Shown here in pieces: positions 35,945 through 47,035 of a DNA stretch of 64,000 bases. Positions within the stretch are counted from its first letter, which is position 1; the number at the start of each line of letters is the position of its first letter. Both the position numbers and the translations under genes were made by a program. The notes beneath the pieces are model-generated. The model had not been told where the DNA came from. It ran no database searches and saw only the letters and a program-made list of their open reading frames with translations. Location: the NCBI GenBank assembly GCA_963995525.1, contig OZ023205.1:51598738-51662737 (forward strand). Reading direction: 5' to 3'. This stretch comes from Escarpia spicata. Taxonomy: Eukaryota > Annelida > Polychaeta > Sabellida > Siboglinidae.

Positions 35945-37013
35945 CTAATATGGTTCCCAACGTGTGATTTGCAAAGGTGTCACCGAATGAGCTGCGCGCC
36001 GCGATGATGCAGGTCGTCTACGATTCCGATGACGATCGCTGTCAAATGGAATGCTGGTTTCCTTTGATATATCGTCGTCCACTGACGCTGTCTGCATGTA
36101 AAGCCAACGATCTGAGTTCCCAGCTAAATCCATTGGCGTGTTGACGTCCTTGAGACCACGAGCGAAGGTTTCCCATCCCACCGGTTCAAACGACTTCCGT
36201 TTTCTCAACACGTCGTTCACGAGATCTACAATGTTACTTCCGGGTACCACCTTGTTTCTGTACATCATCTCGCCGCGATCGTTCCACCTGACGGTACTTT
36301 TCATTTTATCGAGTAGTCTTCGTGCTTTCTGCTCGATAGTTTTTGTTTTGGTACGCTGTCGATGATTTCGTTTTCGACGCTCTCCTTTTCGACGACTTCA
36401 TTTTCGTTAGCAGGCTGTACTTTGTTTTCCCCTTCACTGGGAATTTTTTCGATGACCACACGCACGGGTTCTTGGATACGTTTGTCGGAAAGATCGTTGT
36501 ACCGACTCAATACCTGGTTATACAACACAACTTTTTCCCTCTCGTGTATATCACTTTGCATTTCATTGTCGAGTCACTGCAAGACACTTTCGATAGGGTT
36601 AGCAGTCGAAGGACGTTGCGGTTGAATGTTTTCCAAAATACGGGGATCGACCAGGGCCATCTTCTTTGTATACTCCATGGTCACCTGAGATGAAGACGGG
36701 AATGTCGAGTTTGTCGCTGAGGCCAGAGTCACATGTGTCGTAGTAGGCGCCTGAGATGGAGACGAGAATGTCGAGTTTGTTGCTGGGATCAAAGACACAG
36801 ATGTCGAAGTGGGCGCCGGGACAAGTTAATTGACCAACGTAGTGCCTGTCGACGTAGTGTTTGTTGATGACCTACAGCGACTGTGGGCAATGTGTCGTTT
36901 CCAGCTATCTTTCTGTGTGAAATGTCTATTACAATCGGGGCACTGGAAGGCCGCCCGTGATACTGGTGTAGGCTTGTTGGCTGGTAGACGGGTCGATAAG
37001 CTCATGATGTACG
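35945..37013 (-). pseudogene. gene B, right arm (broken by different lesions)
   Basis: Mirror of the left-arm gene. Here the C-terminal domain is open (GW in place of the left arm's stop) and the Glu-Arg-Glu-Lys segment before LYNQVLSRY is in frame. However, TAA (near 36,827) and TGA (near 36,573) interrupt the linker and the helix block, and a 12-bp deletion lies near 36,560. The two arms share few lesions, so the ancestor was probably intact when the inversion arose. Confidence 0.7.
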
Positions 37014-37945
37014 TGTTTACTGTTCAAATGTAAAGAACGGAATGGCTCTTGGAATTCGTCGGTCGAAGTTTGGTTTGTACAACTCGTTTTATACCTGTCT
37101 ATTGCAGTGGACTCAGTTGAATTTCACGTGATAAACCGTCTATTGCAGTGGAATTCCGTCGAATCGGTGGAATCTCACACGGTAACCCGTCTATTCTGGT
37201 GGAATTCCGTCGAATCGGTGGAATCTCACGCGGTAACCCGTCTATTCTGGTGGAATTCCGTCGAATTGGTGTAATCTCACGCGGTAACCCGTCTATTCTG
37301 GTGGAATTCAGTCGAATCGGTGGAATCTCACGCGGTAACCCGTCTATTCCAGTGGAATCCCACGCGATAAACCGTCTATTTGCCCCCTTTTGGTGGAATT
37401 TGACGCAGTAACCCGTTAAGTTTGGTGTTTCGTTTGTCCGACAAGTTTGGTTCTTGTCGCTCGTTGATCTAAGTGTTGGTGTTTCATTTATCCAACAAGT
37501 TTGGTTCTTGTCACTCGTTGGTCTAAGTGTTTGGTGTTTCATTTGTCTGACAAGTTTGGTTCTTGTCACTCGTTGGTCTAAGTGTTTGGTGTTTCGTTTG
37601 TCCGACAAGTTTGGTTCTTGTCATTCGTTGATCTAAGTGTTTGGTATTTCATTTGTCAGACAAGTTTGGTTCTTGTCACTCGTTGATCTAAGTGTTTGGT
37701 GTTTCGTTTGTCCGACAAGTTTGTTTGAATGATTGGTTCGTGCATCTCGCTAATCAAAGTTTGATTCGTGGAAGTCGTTGGTCTTAGTTTGGTTAAGTGA
37801 AGACACAAGATAAGGTTTGCACAGTTTATTCGTGAACAATACAAACGTATTTACATGTCACGTTCCATGACTACAAGAACCAGAGACTATACATTGATAC
37901 AGAGTCTTGCAAAGTTTAATCGTGTACAAGACAAAATAAAGTTCT

Positions 37946-40346
37946 TTACAGGTCACCCTCCATTACTGCCAGAACCATATGTTTCATAGTGTTTCGCCAC
38001 TGTTTCGTAAAGGTTTCTTGCAACCAAGTATTGATATTACACAACTGTTCGACTGTCACGTCGGATAGCTTCACACCTGCGTCTAACAAAACACTCAAAC
38101 AGTCTTTCACGACTGCAATTGAATTAATGGTCTCGACAGCCTCGTCAAAGTGCATGCAAATTTGAATGTCATCAGATATCATACAATCGTGATGAAATTT
38201 ACTACGATGATCTATCTTGCAACCACGGCATTGTCGTCTTGAGAGTTCAACAACGGCACCTGCTATGTGTCGTGCCAGCGTCTTCTTCATTTCGGTCACA
38301 GGGAAATCAATGGTAAAGTTCGGACCAGCAAAGTCAGGAGCGGAAGTTGTGACGTTGGCAGGCTGGTTAGAAGTTGTAACATTGACAGCGTGGGTAGTTG
38401 TGACGTCGTTGGGAACGGAAGTTGGTGTCGATGGTGTCCCGTTGTCGTTAATCGTCTCTGTCGACACAGAGACCATTCGTTGCCGCTTTGGTGGTAGCGG
38501 GCCTTCAATGTAGTTCTGCAAGAATATTTAAAAATATTAAAGAATGCATGGGAATAGTACACCGTTGTTAGAGTACGGTGATACAAAGACCGGTGGGAAA
38601 CAATGACAAGAAGTGATAGGAAGTAAGGTGACAAGTTGTATGATCATAAAGTTAAATTGTCGACAAAAATTACCCGTGGACGTAACCATACAGGGAGTTA
38701 AGACGTTGCCAGATGTTGATATGAAGAACAGCGTAGGAGAAGCCATAATCTTGGAAGCAAAGACGTTCTTACCTTAAGTTCTTACCTTAAGAACGGTCAA
38801 TAATTGCCCAAGTTGAGCACTGAGACCGTCTCAAGGTTAGTTTTCTGTAGTGGTATTCCATTGTCTATTGATTTTGCTGCTATTGTTGTTGCTGTTGGCG
38901 TTATTGCTATTTTTTTCTTTATCTTGTCTTTTCCGGTTTGCCTAGTCTCTAGGCTCGATTGTGTGCGTGCGTGCATGCATGCGTGCGTGTGTATGTGTTA
39001 AGTTTTATCTCGTTGAGAGCAATCACATCGTATTCTTGCGCAATGGTGTATAGTTCATCATATTTGCTAAGTATCGAGTTGTCAACGTTGGTGTAGTATG
39101 TCCTTAGTGCATGCCGTGCTTTGCTGTTTCTTTGTGGTGCTGTGTTTCTATGTGCATGTGCATTGTGGTCCCGGTTTTCTACTGGGTCTCTATGATTTCG
39201 CTTCGGTAGATTTTGTAGGTCTTGTTTGGATTGTCTTCTCTTCTCCGCATCAGCTGAGCCTGTAAGTTTTTTGACTCAGCTCTCTGTCTTGGTGTCAAGT
39301 CTGGTCTAATGAACACTGTGTTGTACCTCTCTTCTGAGCTGTTTCGGATTTCTTTGGCTTTACTTAGTACCTTCTTTTTGTCGTTGATGTTTCTCATGAC
39401 GGCAAGGATCATTCTGGGTTTGCTATGGTCTGGCTGGCCAATTCGAGTAACTGATTCTGGTGCGATATCTAGCTTTAGTCATGTTGTCATCATCTGTTTG
39501 ACTTCGTGTAAATCTTGGCCGTTCTCTTTCATACCATGGATGATTAGATTTAGTTTTTTTGTCATGATTTGTTCTCTTTCTGTTATTTCTTCTTTCACTG
39601 CTGTGGTTAGGTCTTGGTTGGCTTGTGTTGTCATTGTTGGATGATTGACTGTAGTGTTTGTCTGATGTTGTATCAGCTTGCTGACCTCTTGTAACAGAAT
39701 ATTATGTACCCGGATGTTAACAGGCAATAGACGAGTCCAACCATATAGGAAATAATAAAACGGGGCGAAGTTTTAGCGGAAGTAAACATATAGAGGCACG
39801 CCATTTTGACGAAAGCTATGGGGACGCCATTTTATGGAAAGTATAGACACGGGGCAATGAGATTTTAGGTGAAAGTATAATTATAGTAAAGCAATATAAA
39901 GTATGACTCACCACAAGCGCGTCCAGCTCGGCGTCCTCGGCCGCCCTCTTCCGGCGGGTACAACTGCCGCCGGTGACGTGGCGCTTGCTATTATTTTTCC
40001 ATGTGAACGACGACCCACAGTCCGGGCAGGTGAAGGGTCTCTGCGATGGTGGTAGTTGTCTTGGAGTCGGTAGGGACTCCTCACCGGCAGCGCTCGTTCG
40101 AACCATAATATACATGTCAGAGGCCACGTAACCATGTCGTTCGCATTGCAAATGTACCGTATCGTCGACATTCATACGCTTCTTGCAGTATCTGCACCCG
40201 ATGTAGAAGGGAGTGTGCTTGCGTACTTTGTCGATAAGGAAACCTCTGACCTCGATAACAGGGTCGGGGCTTACCGTTGATTCTAGAATTGAGATGTCCA
40301 CGACGTCTGGTTCCGACGGCACGGAAGGGCGGTTGGTCACCGGCAT
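37946..40346 (-). CDS. gene A, right arm
   Basis: Exons 40,346-39,912 and 38,515-37,946 have the same junctions and length as the left-arm copy (334 residues). Both zinc motifs are kept, with a few substitutions (Arg to Trp within the C2HC finger, one Cys to Arg after it, Gly to Val before the second zinc-ribbon Cys). The intron is longer than in the left arm because of a retroelement insertion at about 38,769-39,698. Confidence 0.72.
38769..39698 (-). mobile_element. LINE fragment inserted in gene A intron, right arm only
   Basis: The minus strand reads a coiled ORF1-like segment with NLIIHGMKE, then FIRPDLTPRQRAE, then an endonuclease start with YTNVDNSILSKYDEL and ALNEIK near 39,005, running into a GCAT/GCGT-type simple repeat. 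The left arm lacks it: its uninterrupted sequence is gcaaagacgtaacagaat (reverse complement). The copy ends inside the endonuclease, which is odd for LINEs, normally truncated at the 5' end. Confidence 0.75.
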
Positions 40347-41109
40347 GATGGGTCGGCTCGTCGGCTCGTCGGCTCGTCGCTCGAGTCTGCTGCATTGCGA
40401 GGTCGGTAATAGGGTGTCTTCAACATCATGTTAGCCGTGCTGTCGTCGTGATACGAATATCGGTCCGATTGGCAAAACACCGCGCTTATATAGTTAGTAA
40501 ATGTGCCGAAAGATCACGGACTGTAGAGTAGAAATTATAGGTACAGACTGTAGAGTGGATGATTTATGGTTGGTTTGGTTGCCGGAGCTGGTGACAGAGA
40601 CGAAATAGTACGCCAAAATTGACAAACACCTATTTGTTAATACAGGAAGCAGTCGATGTATGCAAGTAATAAGAGACTTTTATAGGAAAAAATGTATAAA
40701 CAGAGTGATGGGAATGTCGTAGATCTGCATGCTAACCAGAAATGATATGATAGATGTAAATGTATAGGATATGTTTGACCAACTCACCTCGCGCATAAAT
40801 TACTGCGCGTGCCAGTTTAATGACGTCACTGTATGACTTCATATGGTGGGATTACATTGCATACGCGCAAGTTCAAAACAAGGTCTAACCAAAGCACTAC
40901 CTGCTTGACCAACTCACCTCGCGTATAGAATTACTGCGCGTACCATGGCGTCACATGGTGGGATTACATTCAAGTGCGCAAATTCAAAACGATGGCTAAC
41001 CAAATCACTACCTGTATAACCAACTCACCTCGCGTACAAAATTACTGCGCGTAGCAGTTTTCTGACGTCATACAGGGTGCGCACGCTCGCGCACTACAAT
41101 CAAACAAAC

Positions 41110-41425
41110 AAACAAAAATTCCCTATCCTTTAACATGGAGAAAATTGGTAGGACAGATTTCAGAGGATAATTTGGGGTAAATTGGAAGCTCCTATGTTTT
41201 AACATGGAGATAATGGCCTATCTTCTATCATTGAGAAAATTTCCCTATCCTTTAACATGGAGAAAATTGGTAGGGCAGGTTTCAGAGGATAATTTGGGGT
41301 AAATTGATACCTCCAACTCAAAAAGTCGTCGAATACCTTTACGATAATAGCTCCTATCCTTTAATATGGGGAAAATTCTCTATCTTTTAACATGAAAAAA
41401 AATGTCCTATATTTTAACATGGGAC
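41110..41425. repeat. right iteron-like repeats of the palindrome
   Basis: Mirror image of 31,075-31,385: ctatcctttaacatgg cores spaced as in the left arm. Confidence 0.8.
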
Positions 41426-41545
41426 CGGAACTACTTTGCAAAGCTCATTTGCATAACTAGCCATGCCCAGAATTGCCAAATAAGGTCATTTATGCAAATG
41501 AGGCGAGCTCATTTGCATAATTATTATCCTTTCACCTGGAGGAAG

Positions 41546-41588
41546 CCTGGAGGAAATCCCTAAATTTTAACATGGGATTTCCTCCAGG
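41546..41588. other. perfect 15-bp stem hairpin beyond the right end of the palindrome
   Basis: cctggaggaaatccc (41,546-41,560) pairs with gggatttcctccagg (41,574-41,588) around a 13-nt loop that itself contains the iteron-like taaattttaacat. Confidence 0.8.
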
Positions 41589-41811
41589 GCAATCCAAGCG
41601 TAACTCGTACTTAACCTGACATACTACTTACGTACATAGACATACAGTGCACAGAAAGAAAGACCATTGCGGAACACCTAGAGAGATATGGAGAGTACTA
41701 GTAAGGAAAGCAGAAGAAACTACCGAGTGATGTGGACACCACTCTGCGAAGGAGAAAGGGAGCGAAGTAAAATGACATAGAACAAGTGTTATTGCATGGT
41801 GTAGCCCTAAT

Positions 41812-44800
41812 TTAACCAGATTTAACAATATTGCCATCCAGAAATTAACTCTAGATGGTAGGTGGACAAGGAAACCTTTTGGCTTATCGAGAATCCAATA
41901 CTTTTATATATGTGTATCCCGCCCTTTTAAGGTATGTGTCGATTTTATTTTTTAACATATTCACGCTACTAGCACCAACACAATCAGGAGATAATATGTT
42001 CCATTAATTTACAGTCCTTTGTGATAATGAGAACGTTCTTATATCTAATCTACACTGCTCCTTTACTAATGTAATTTCCTGTCCTCTGGTCCTTCTATCT
42101 TTCTTATCTGAGAAAAAAATATTTCTATCAATATTTTCATAACCATTTATTATTTTAAACACTTCTATCTGATCTCCTCTCAATCTCCTCGTCTCTAGTA
42201 TTGTTAAACCACATTTTCTTAGGCGTATTTCATAACTAAGATCCCTAAGTTTTGGTATCATTTTAGTTGCTGTCCTCTGTACTCTTTCTAGTATATCTAT
42301 GTCCTTCCTTCGATATGGCCGCCACCCTTGAATACAATATTCTAAATGAGGCCTAACTATGGTTTTGTACAGCGATATTATTAGCTCTTTTTCCTTCTAC
42401 GTTATGTTTCGTCTAATTAATCCAAGGATTTGATTTCCCTTTGAAGCGGCAACACCGCATTGCTCTGAAACCTTCATATCAGCACTAATGGTTAACCCTA
42501 AGTTTTTTTCTTTTACAGTAGTACTTAGTACATAACATCCCATTGTATATTGTACGTCTTCGTTCCCATGTCCTGTGTGGAGGCAATTACATTTCTAAAA
42601 ATTGAACAATATTTGCCATTTTTCAGACCATTTTTATCAACCTGTCAAGATCATCTTATAAATGCTGTCTATCTCCATCACGTTTAATCCCTCTAAACAA
42701 GTTTGCATCATCCGCAAATGTCAACATCTTGCTTGTTATTTCATCGTCCAAATCGTTGATATATATTAAGAATAATATAGGTCCCAGTACTGATTCCTGT
42801 GGTACCCCACTCAAAACTGATTTCCAGTTTGAAGCGTCCCCATCACCTACTACCCGTTGTCTTCTGTCAATTAGCCATTTTTCTATCCAGTTAATTAAAC
42901 CATTTCCTATGCCATGGGCCTTTAGTTTAAGCAGTAACCTTTGATGTGGCACTTTGTCAAAAGCTTTCTGAAAATCTAAATAAATGATATCTACTGGTGA
43001 TCCCTCGATCACCCACTTAGTGATATATTCCCAAAAAACATAACATATTTGTTAAGCATGACCTCGCTTTTAGAAACCCATGTTGAGATGGGTTTAACAA
43101 GTTATGTTTAACAAGAAAATCCACCATGTGATCTTTAATTAGTGTTTCTAATAATTTGCAAATCACTGTTGTTAAACTCACTAGTCTGTAATTATCTGAC
43201 TTGTTTCTGGAACCCTTTTTAAATAACGGTATAATGTTTGCTTCTTTCCATTATAACGTAACCACTCCCTCTTGTAATGACAAGTTGAAAACTGTTGCAA
43301 GTGGTATGTTAATTTGTTCCACATTTTCCAATAGTAGTTTGGGCGGAATCCCATCCACTCCAGATGATTTATTATCCTTCATATCCCTAATTTTCTTAGC
43401 TACCATTTCCGGGCTTACAATTAACTGTCCTAAATAGTCTGATTCTGCCCCCTTGAACTTAGCCTCTGGTACTGGCAGTGAAGTAATATCTTCCCTGGTA
43501 AACACTGAACTAAAATACTCATTCAGGTCTTCTGCCATCAAGAATCCCTCTGATATTATATTTCCAGCAATATCTTCTAGAGGACTGACCTTATTTTGAA
43601 CTTTCTATTTGCTCGAAACATATGCATAAACACTTTTGCTGTCTTGTTTGATATTACAAGCTAATTTTTGTTCGTAGCTTCTCTTCGAATTTATAATTTT
43701 AGTTGTAGCTTGGTTTAGTGCTTCTTTATAAATGTTGTAGTCTTCGTCAATTCCAGTACATCTATGACTTCCACATCATTTGTTTGTATTTAATTTTTCT
43801 AATGGCTTCTTTCGATAGGTATTTGTTTCTGGGCCGTTTCCCTTGTTTTTTGAAGGGAACAAATTGATCGATGATGCACTCTATTTCATTCTTTAGGATA
43901 ATCCAACATTATGTTGCTGTCTTATTCTTCAGTGTGTTGTTCCAGTCTATCTTTGCGAAATATTTCCTCCTTTCCTTATATCTTCCATTGTGGAAATTTC
44001 TCCTGAACTTCTTTTTATTATTTCTTTCTCATTTTACTTTGATGGTAAAATGTATTTGTTGTGATCACTACTTCCCAGTGGCTTATATAATTTGACATTG
44101 TCAACTAATTCGTTCTGTGAGGACAAAACTATGTCTAACACATTCTCACCCCTGGTTGGCTCTAGCACATGTTGAGAAAGGAAACTGTCTTGTACTAAAA
44201 CTAAAAACTTGTGGTCCTCACTCCCCGTACTTTGTAGAGATTTCCATTGTATATGACCATGGTTAAAATCTCCCATAATATTACAGTCCCGTTTGCTAAC
44301 TTCCTTTATAGCGTTTTGTACTTTTTCATTCTCTGCTATGCTTATGTTTGGACTTCGATAAACTAACACCACCGTTAACGCCGAGTTTCCTGTAACTATG
44401 TTACACCAAATAGCTTCTTCGCAATCTGCTTCTTTTTCTAATTTTATTTCATAAGCTTGGAGTTCACTTCTTTTGTTTACTGTGCTCCTTGCATTTAAAC
44501 AAATGCATTTTATCCAGCTTCAAAACATATTTCCAGGCTGTTCTTTGCTAATTTATTTGTGCCGTCTTTATCTATGCCTCCAGTTTCAGGCTTCTCTTCT
44601 CTCTCAATCCCCCCTGTAAATCTAGTTTAAATAGATGCAGCCTGTTCCACTGTCAGAACATTGCAGCAAGTTCTCTGAGAAAACTGTTGCCCCCTTTCCA
44701 CTTAGATGAAGCCATCTCTCATGTACATATCTTCCCTCCCAACAAAGTATCCCAATAAATCTACAAATCCTACCCCCTCTTCTTTACACATCTGCTCAAC

Positions 44801-44967
44801 TAGTGCGTTGATCGCCATCCTCTTGCAGTTTCTATATGTTGGCCCTCTTCCTCCCATTACTGGCACAATTCCTGAGAGACTCTTGTCTTCTTTAACTTCC
44901 TCACTCACTGTCTGTACTTCTGTACTATCCCAGTTGTTACCTCCCTGACTACATGTACTAATATAAT
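41812..44967 (-). mobile_element. CR1-like LINE, nearly full length but degenerate
   Basis: Minus strand, from 5' to 3': an SGNH/esterase-like ORF1 end (SGIVPVMGGRG, FVDLLGYF near 44,880-44,700); an AP-type endonuclease with VYRSPN near 44,360, GDFN near 44,262, and GSSDHN near 44,050; then RT with YLDFQKAFDKVPH near 42,980, a GVPQESVLGP block near 42,800 and FADDANLF near 42,720. The C-terminal region RLRKCGLTILETRRLRGD lies near 42,200. There are several stops. The empty site in copy B fixes its borders; taat is shared at both ends. Confidence 0.9.
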
Positions 44968-45114
44968 GTGAGTGTTCAGCTGCGTTCAACAATGGTGGTG
45001 CTGAAAGTCGATATAATAGCTTAGTCTCAAACCGGCTTCTAGTAGTGGTAGACATGCAGTAACAGCACATTTGCCATATTGCTGGTGGTGGAAGTTGGCA
45101 GTAACCGCACAATC

Positions 45115-45440
45115 GCATTGTCGTTAGTGCCAGATGTAGACGACAGTGGCACTGTCGCATATCGCTGGTGCCAGATGTAGACGACAGTGGCACTGTCGCA
45201 TATCGCTGGTGCCAGATGTAGACGACAGTGACACAGTCGCATTGTCGCTAGTGGCAGATGTAGACGACAATGGCACTGTCGCATTGTCGCTGGTGCCAGA
45301 TGTAGACGACAGTGGCACTGTCGCATATCGCTGGTGCCAGATGTAGACGAGTGACACAGTCGCATTGTCGCTAGTGGCAGATGCAGACGACAATGGCACC
45401 GTCGCATTGTCGCTGGTGCCAGATGTAGACGACAACAGCA
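45115..45440. repeat. 42-bp minisatellite in composite repeat copy A
   Basis: About eight units of roughly 36-42 bp (gcagatgtagacgaca, atggcac, cgcattgtcgct). The expansion at 62,208-62,640 uses the same unit. Confidence 0.9.
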
Positions 45441-45499
45441 ATCGATAAGCTCAATATCACAATCGATAAGCTGTATTAAAATCGTTAACATATGCATCG

Positions 45500-45665
45500 A
45501 TACGCCAGGGAGCTAAGGTAAGTTTTTAAATGACGGCGAAATTCTATAATATTTACAACTGATCTAACACTAAGAGGGAGCTTATTCCAACGAGTTGGTG
45601 CAGCAACAGAAAATGCCCTAGCTCCAACATTAGTATCGACTCTAGGAACAAAAAAGTAAATCAGA
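45500..45665 (-). mobile_element. LINE C-terminal fragment in composite repeat copy A
   Basis: The minus strand reads VDTNVGARAFSVAAPTRWNK and LPLSVRSV, the ending commonly seen at the C terminus of LINE ORF2 proteins. A more decayed copy is at 63,230-63,370. Confidence 0.7.
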
Positions 45666-45769
45666 AGTAGATGTTAGCAGAAGTATTGAATATGAACACA
45701 TACTGGTTGGTCACATGAAAGGGCCTGATATGTAATGGTACAGATCTTTCTGTGTGCATGTGTCAGAGA

Positions 45770-46865
45770 GAGGGAGGGAGGGAGAGCGCGGACGCGCGTG
45801 TGTGTACGATAAAAAGACATTTCTAGGCGGTGGATGGCTTAATGGTATTCTTTTAGCCAGCACACAAAATAAATGACATTGACGAATATATTGTGATGTG
45901 AAATATTGATCAAATTTATATAAAAGAATACATTGTGTAGTTTGCTTCAGCTTTTTATTATGTTGGCACGCCGCTTCAATATAAACATGACAAGGTTCTT
46001 CATAACAAACAGTATCCATTCTGCAGTACTGTTTCATCTACATAAACTATTGTTTCTAAATGCAATAAAACATAAAATAACAAAAACAATAAATGCATAT
46101 ATCCATTTACAGCAACAAATTCACTAATCAAGATGGGTAAATCGAGAGGCTTGGATGATATACTGTAGCTTACTTTCTGCAAAGTTAAACCAAACACTGT
46201 AAAGTTGAAAACATACCTTGGTACAGCCTAAACATTTAGATATTTTTTTGTTCTACCATATGTTGTGGAACACCTTAATAAATATAATTATTGTTGTCCC
46301 AATGTATTCGGAGACACGAGATATAGGACCAGTAGACGGGGACGACATGACGTAAGGACCTGTTCGTGTCCCTAAGTATTGGGACAGTGAATCTGACATT
46401 TATTTTTGTGTATGTTTTGGGACAGCTTTAATTTTTCTTCCAATTTAATTATGTTTAAGTGTCCCAATACATATGGTCATTACGGTAAATATGCATGTAA
46501 ATGACTAACTAATGGTACTAAAAAGTGTAAAATAATTTGTCTAATATAGCACACGTATGTCAATTCAAATCATATAGGCAAATACATGGTAAATATGCTA
46601 CACATGCAAGAAATATTAGTAGTAACATACATTGAATATTTCATATACAAAAAGCATAAAATACTTTAAAAGTAATACATATTTATGTGAACGCGATACT
46701 ACATAATATATATTATCTGACTTTTGAAAGTATACACCAACACATCCATACACGCATGCATGAACACACCTCTCACCCACCAATTTTTCCAAAGATGACT
46801 CAAGCAGGCAACAAATACAGTCTGATCAGGCAACTATAAAAGCCATGTTCCACATGAACTGTCAT
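45770..46865. other. 3' flank of MS4A-like gene 2
   Basis: AT-rich sequence with short anonymous open frames; no further exon recognised. Confidence 0.5.
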
Positions 46866-47035
46866 CTAGAGAGCCATCTTTTTCTCTTCGCCTGGAAAGA
46901 GTGGTGTTGTAGCCGATGATTCGCCAGACGCCGAGGGTGCAGAGAACACATACGGGGGTGGAGCAGATGTCACTTCATACTGGGGAGAGCAGACACCCAT
47001 GGCCTGCTGCGATTGACTGACTGAAGTGGGGTAAC
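46866..47035 (-). CDS. MS4A-like gene 2, exon 6 (C terminus, PPPY)
   Basis: 170 bp ending in TAG; contains APPPYVFS. It diverges strongly from gene 1 outside the PPPY and the final Glu-Lys-Lys segment. Confidence 0.88.

Larger units (their letters stand above)
30993..41515. mobile_element. 10.5-kb near-palindromic element with two genes per arm
   Basis: The left arm (about 30,993-35,752) and right arm (about 35,867-41,515) are inverted copies around a spacer of about 114 bp. Identity is high but not total: scattered substitutions, small indels and one insertion of about 930 bp in the right arm. From the outside in, each arm has octamer-containing ends (atttgcat), iteron-like 'catgttaaa' repeats, three CRE-containing repeats, a TATA box, gene A, two tandem arrays, a second TATA box and gene B. 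Genes in both arms are transcribed toward the centre. I see no transposase, integrase, polymerase or capsid gene. It could be a head-to-head copy of a linear mobile or viral-type genome, or an element with extremely long terminal inverted repeats. No named class fits from memory. Confidence 0.85.
41640..45760. repeat. composite repeat, copy A (split by a CR1 LINE)
   Basis: The left part (41,640-41,811) and right part (44,968-45,760) are contiguous in copy B at 61,870-63,450. Shared segments include agaaagaccattgcggaa, the 42-bp minisatellite, tacgccagggagctaagg and ttagtatcgactctagga. Confidence 0.85.

Noticed and set aside
30993..41515. Palindrome as a pure assembly artefact
   Set aside because: The arms differ by many substitutions, indels, distinct gene B lesions and a right-arm-only LINE insertion, which a duplicated contig would not show. 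Long-read confirmation would still be useful.
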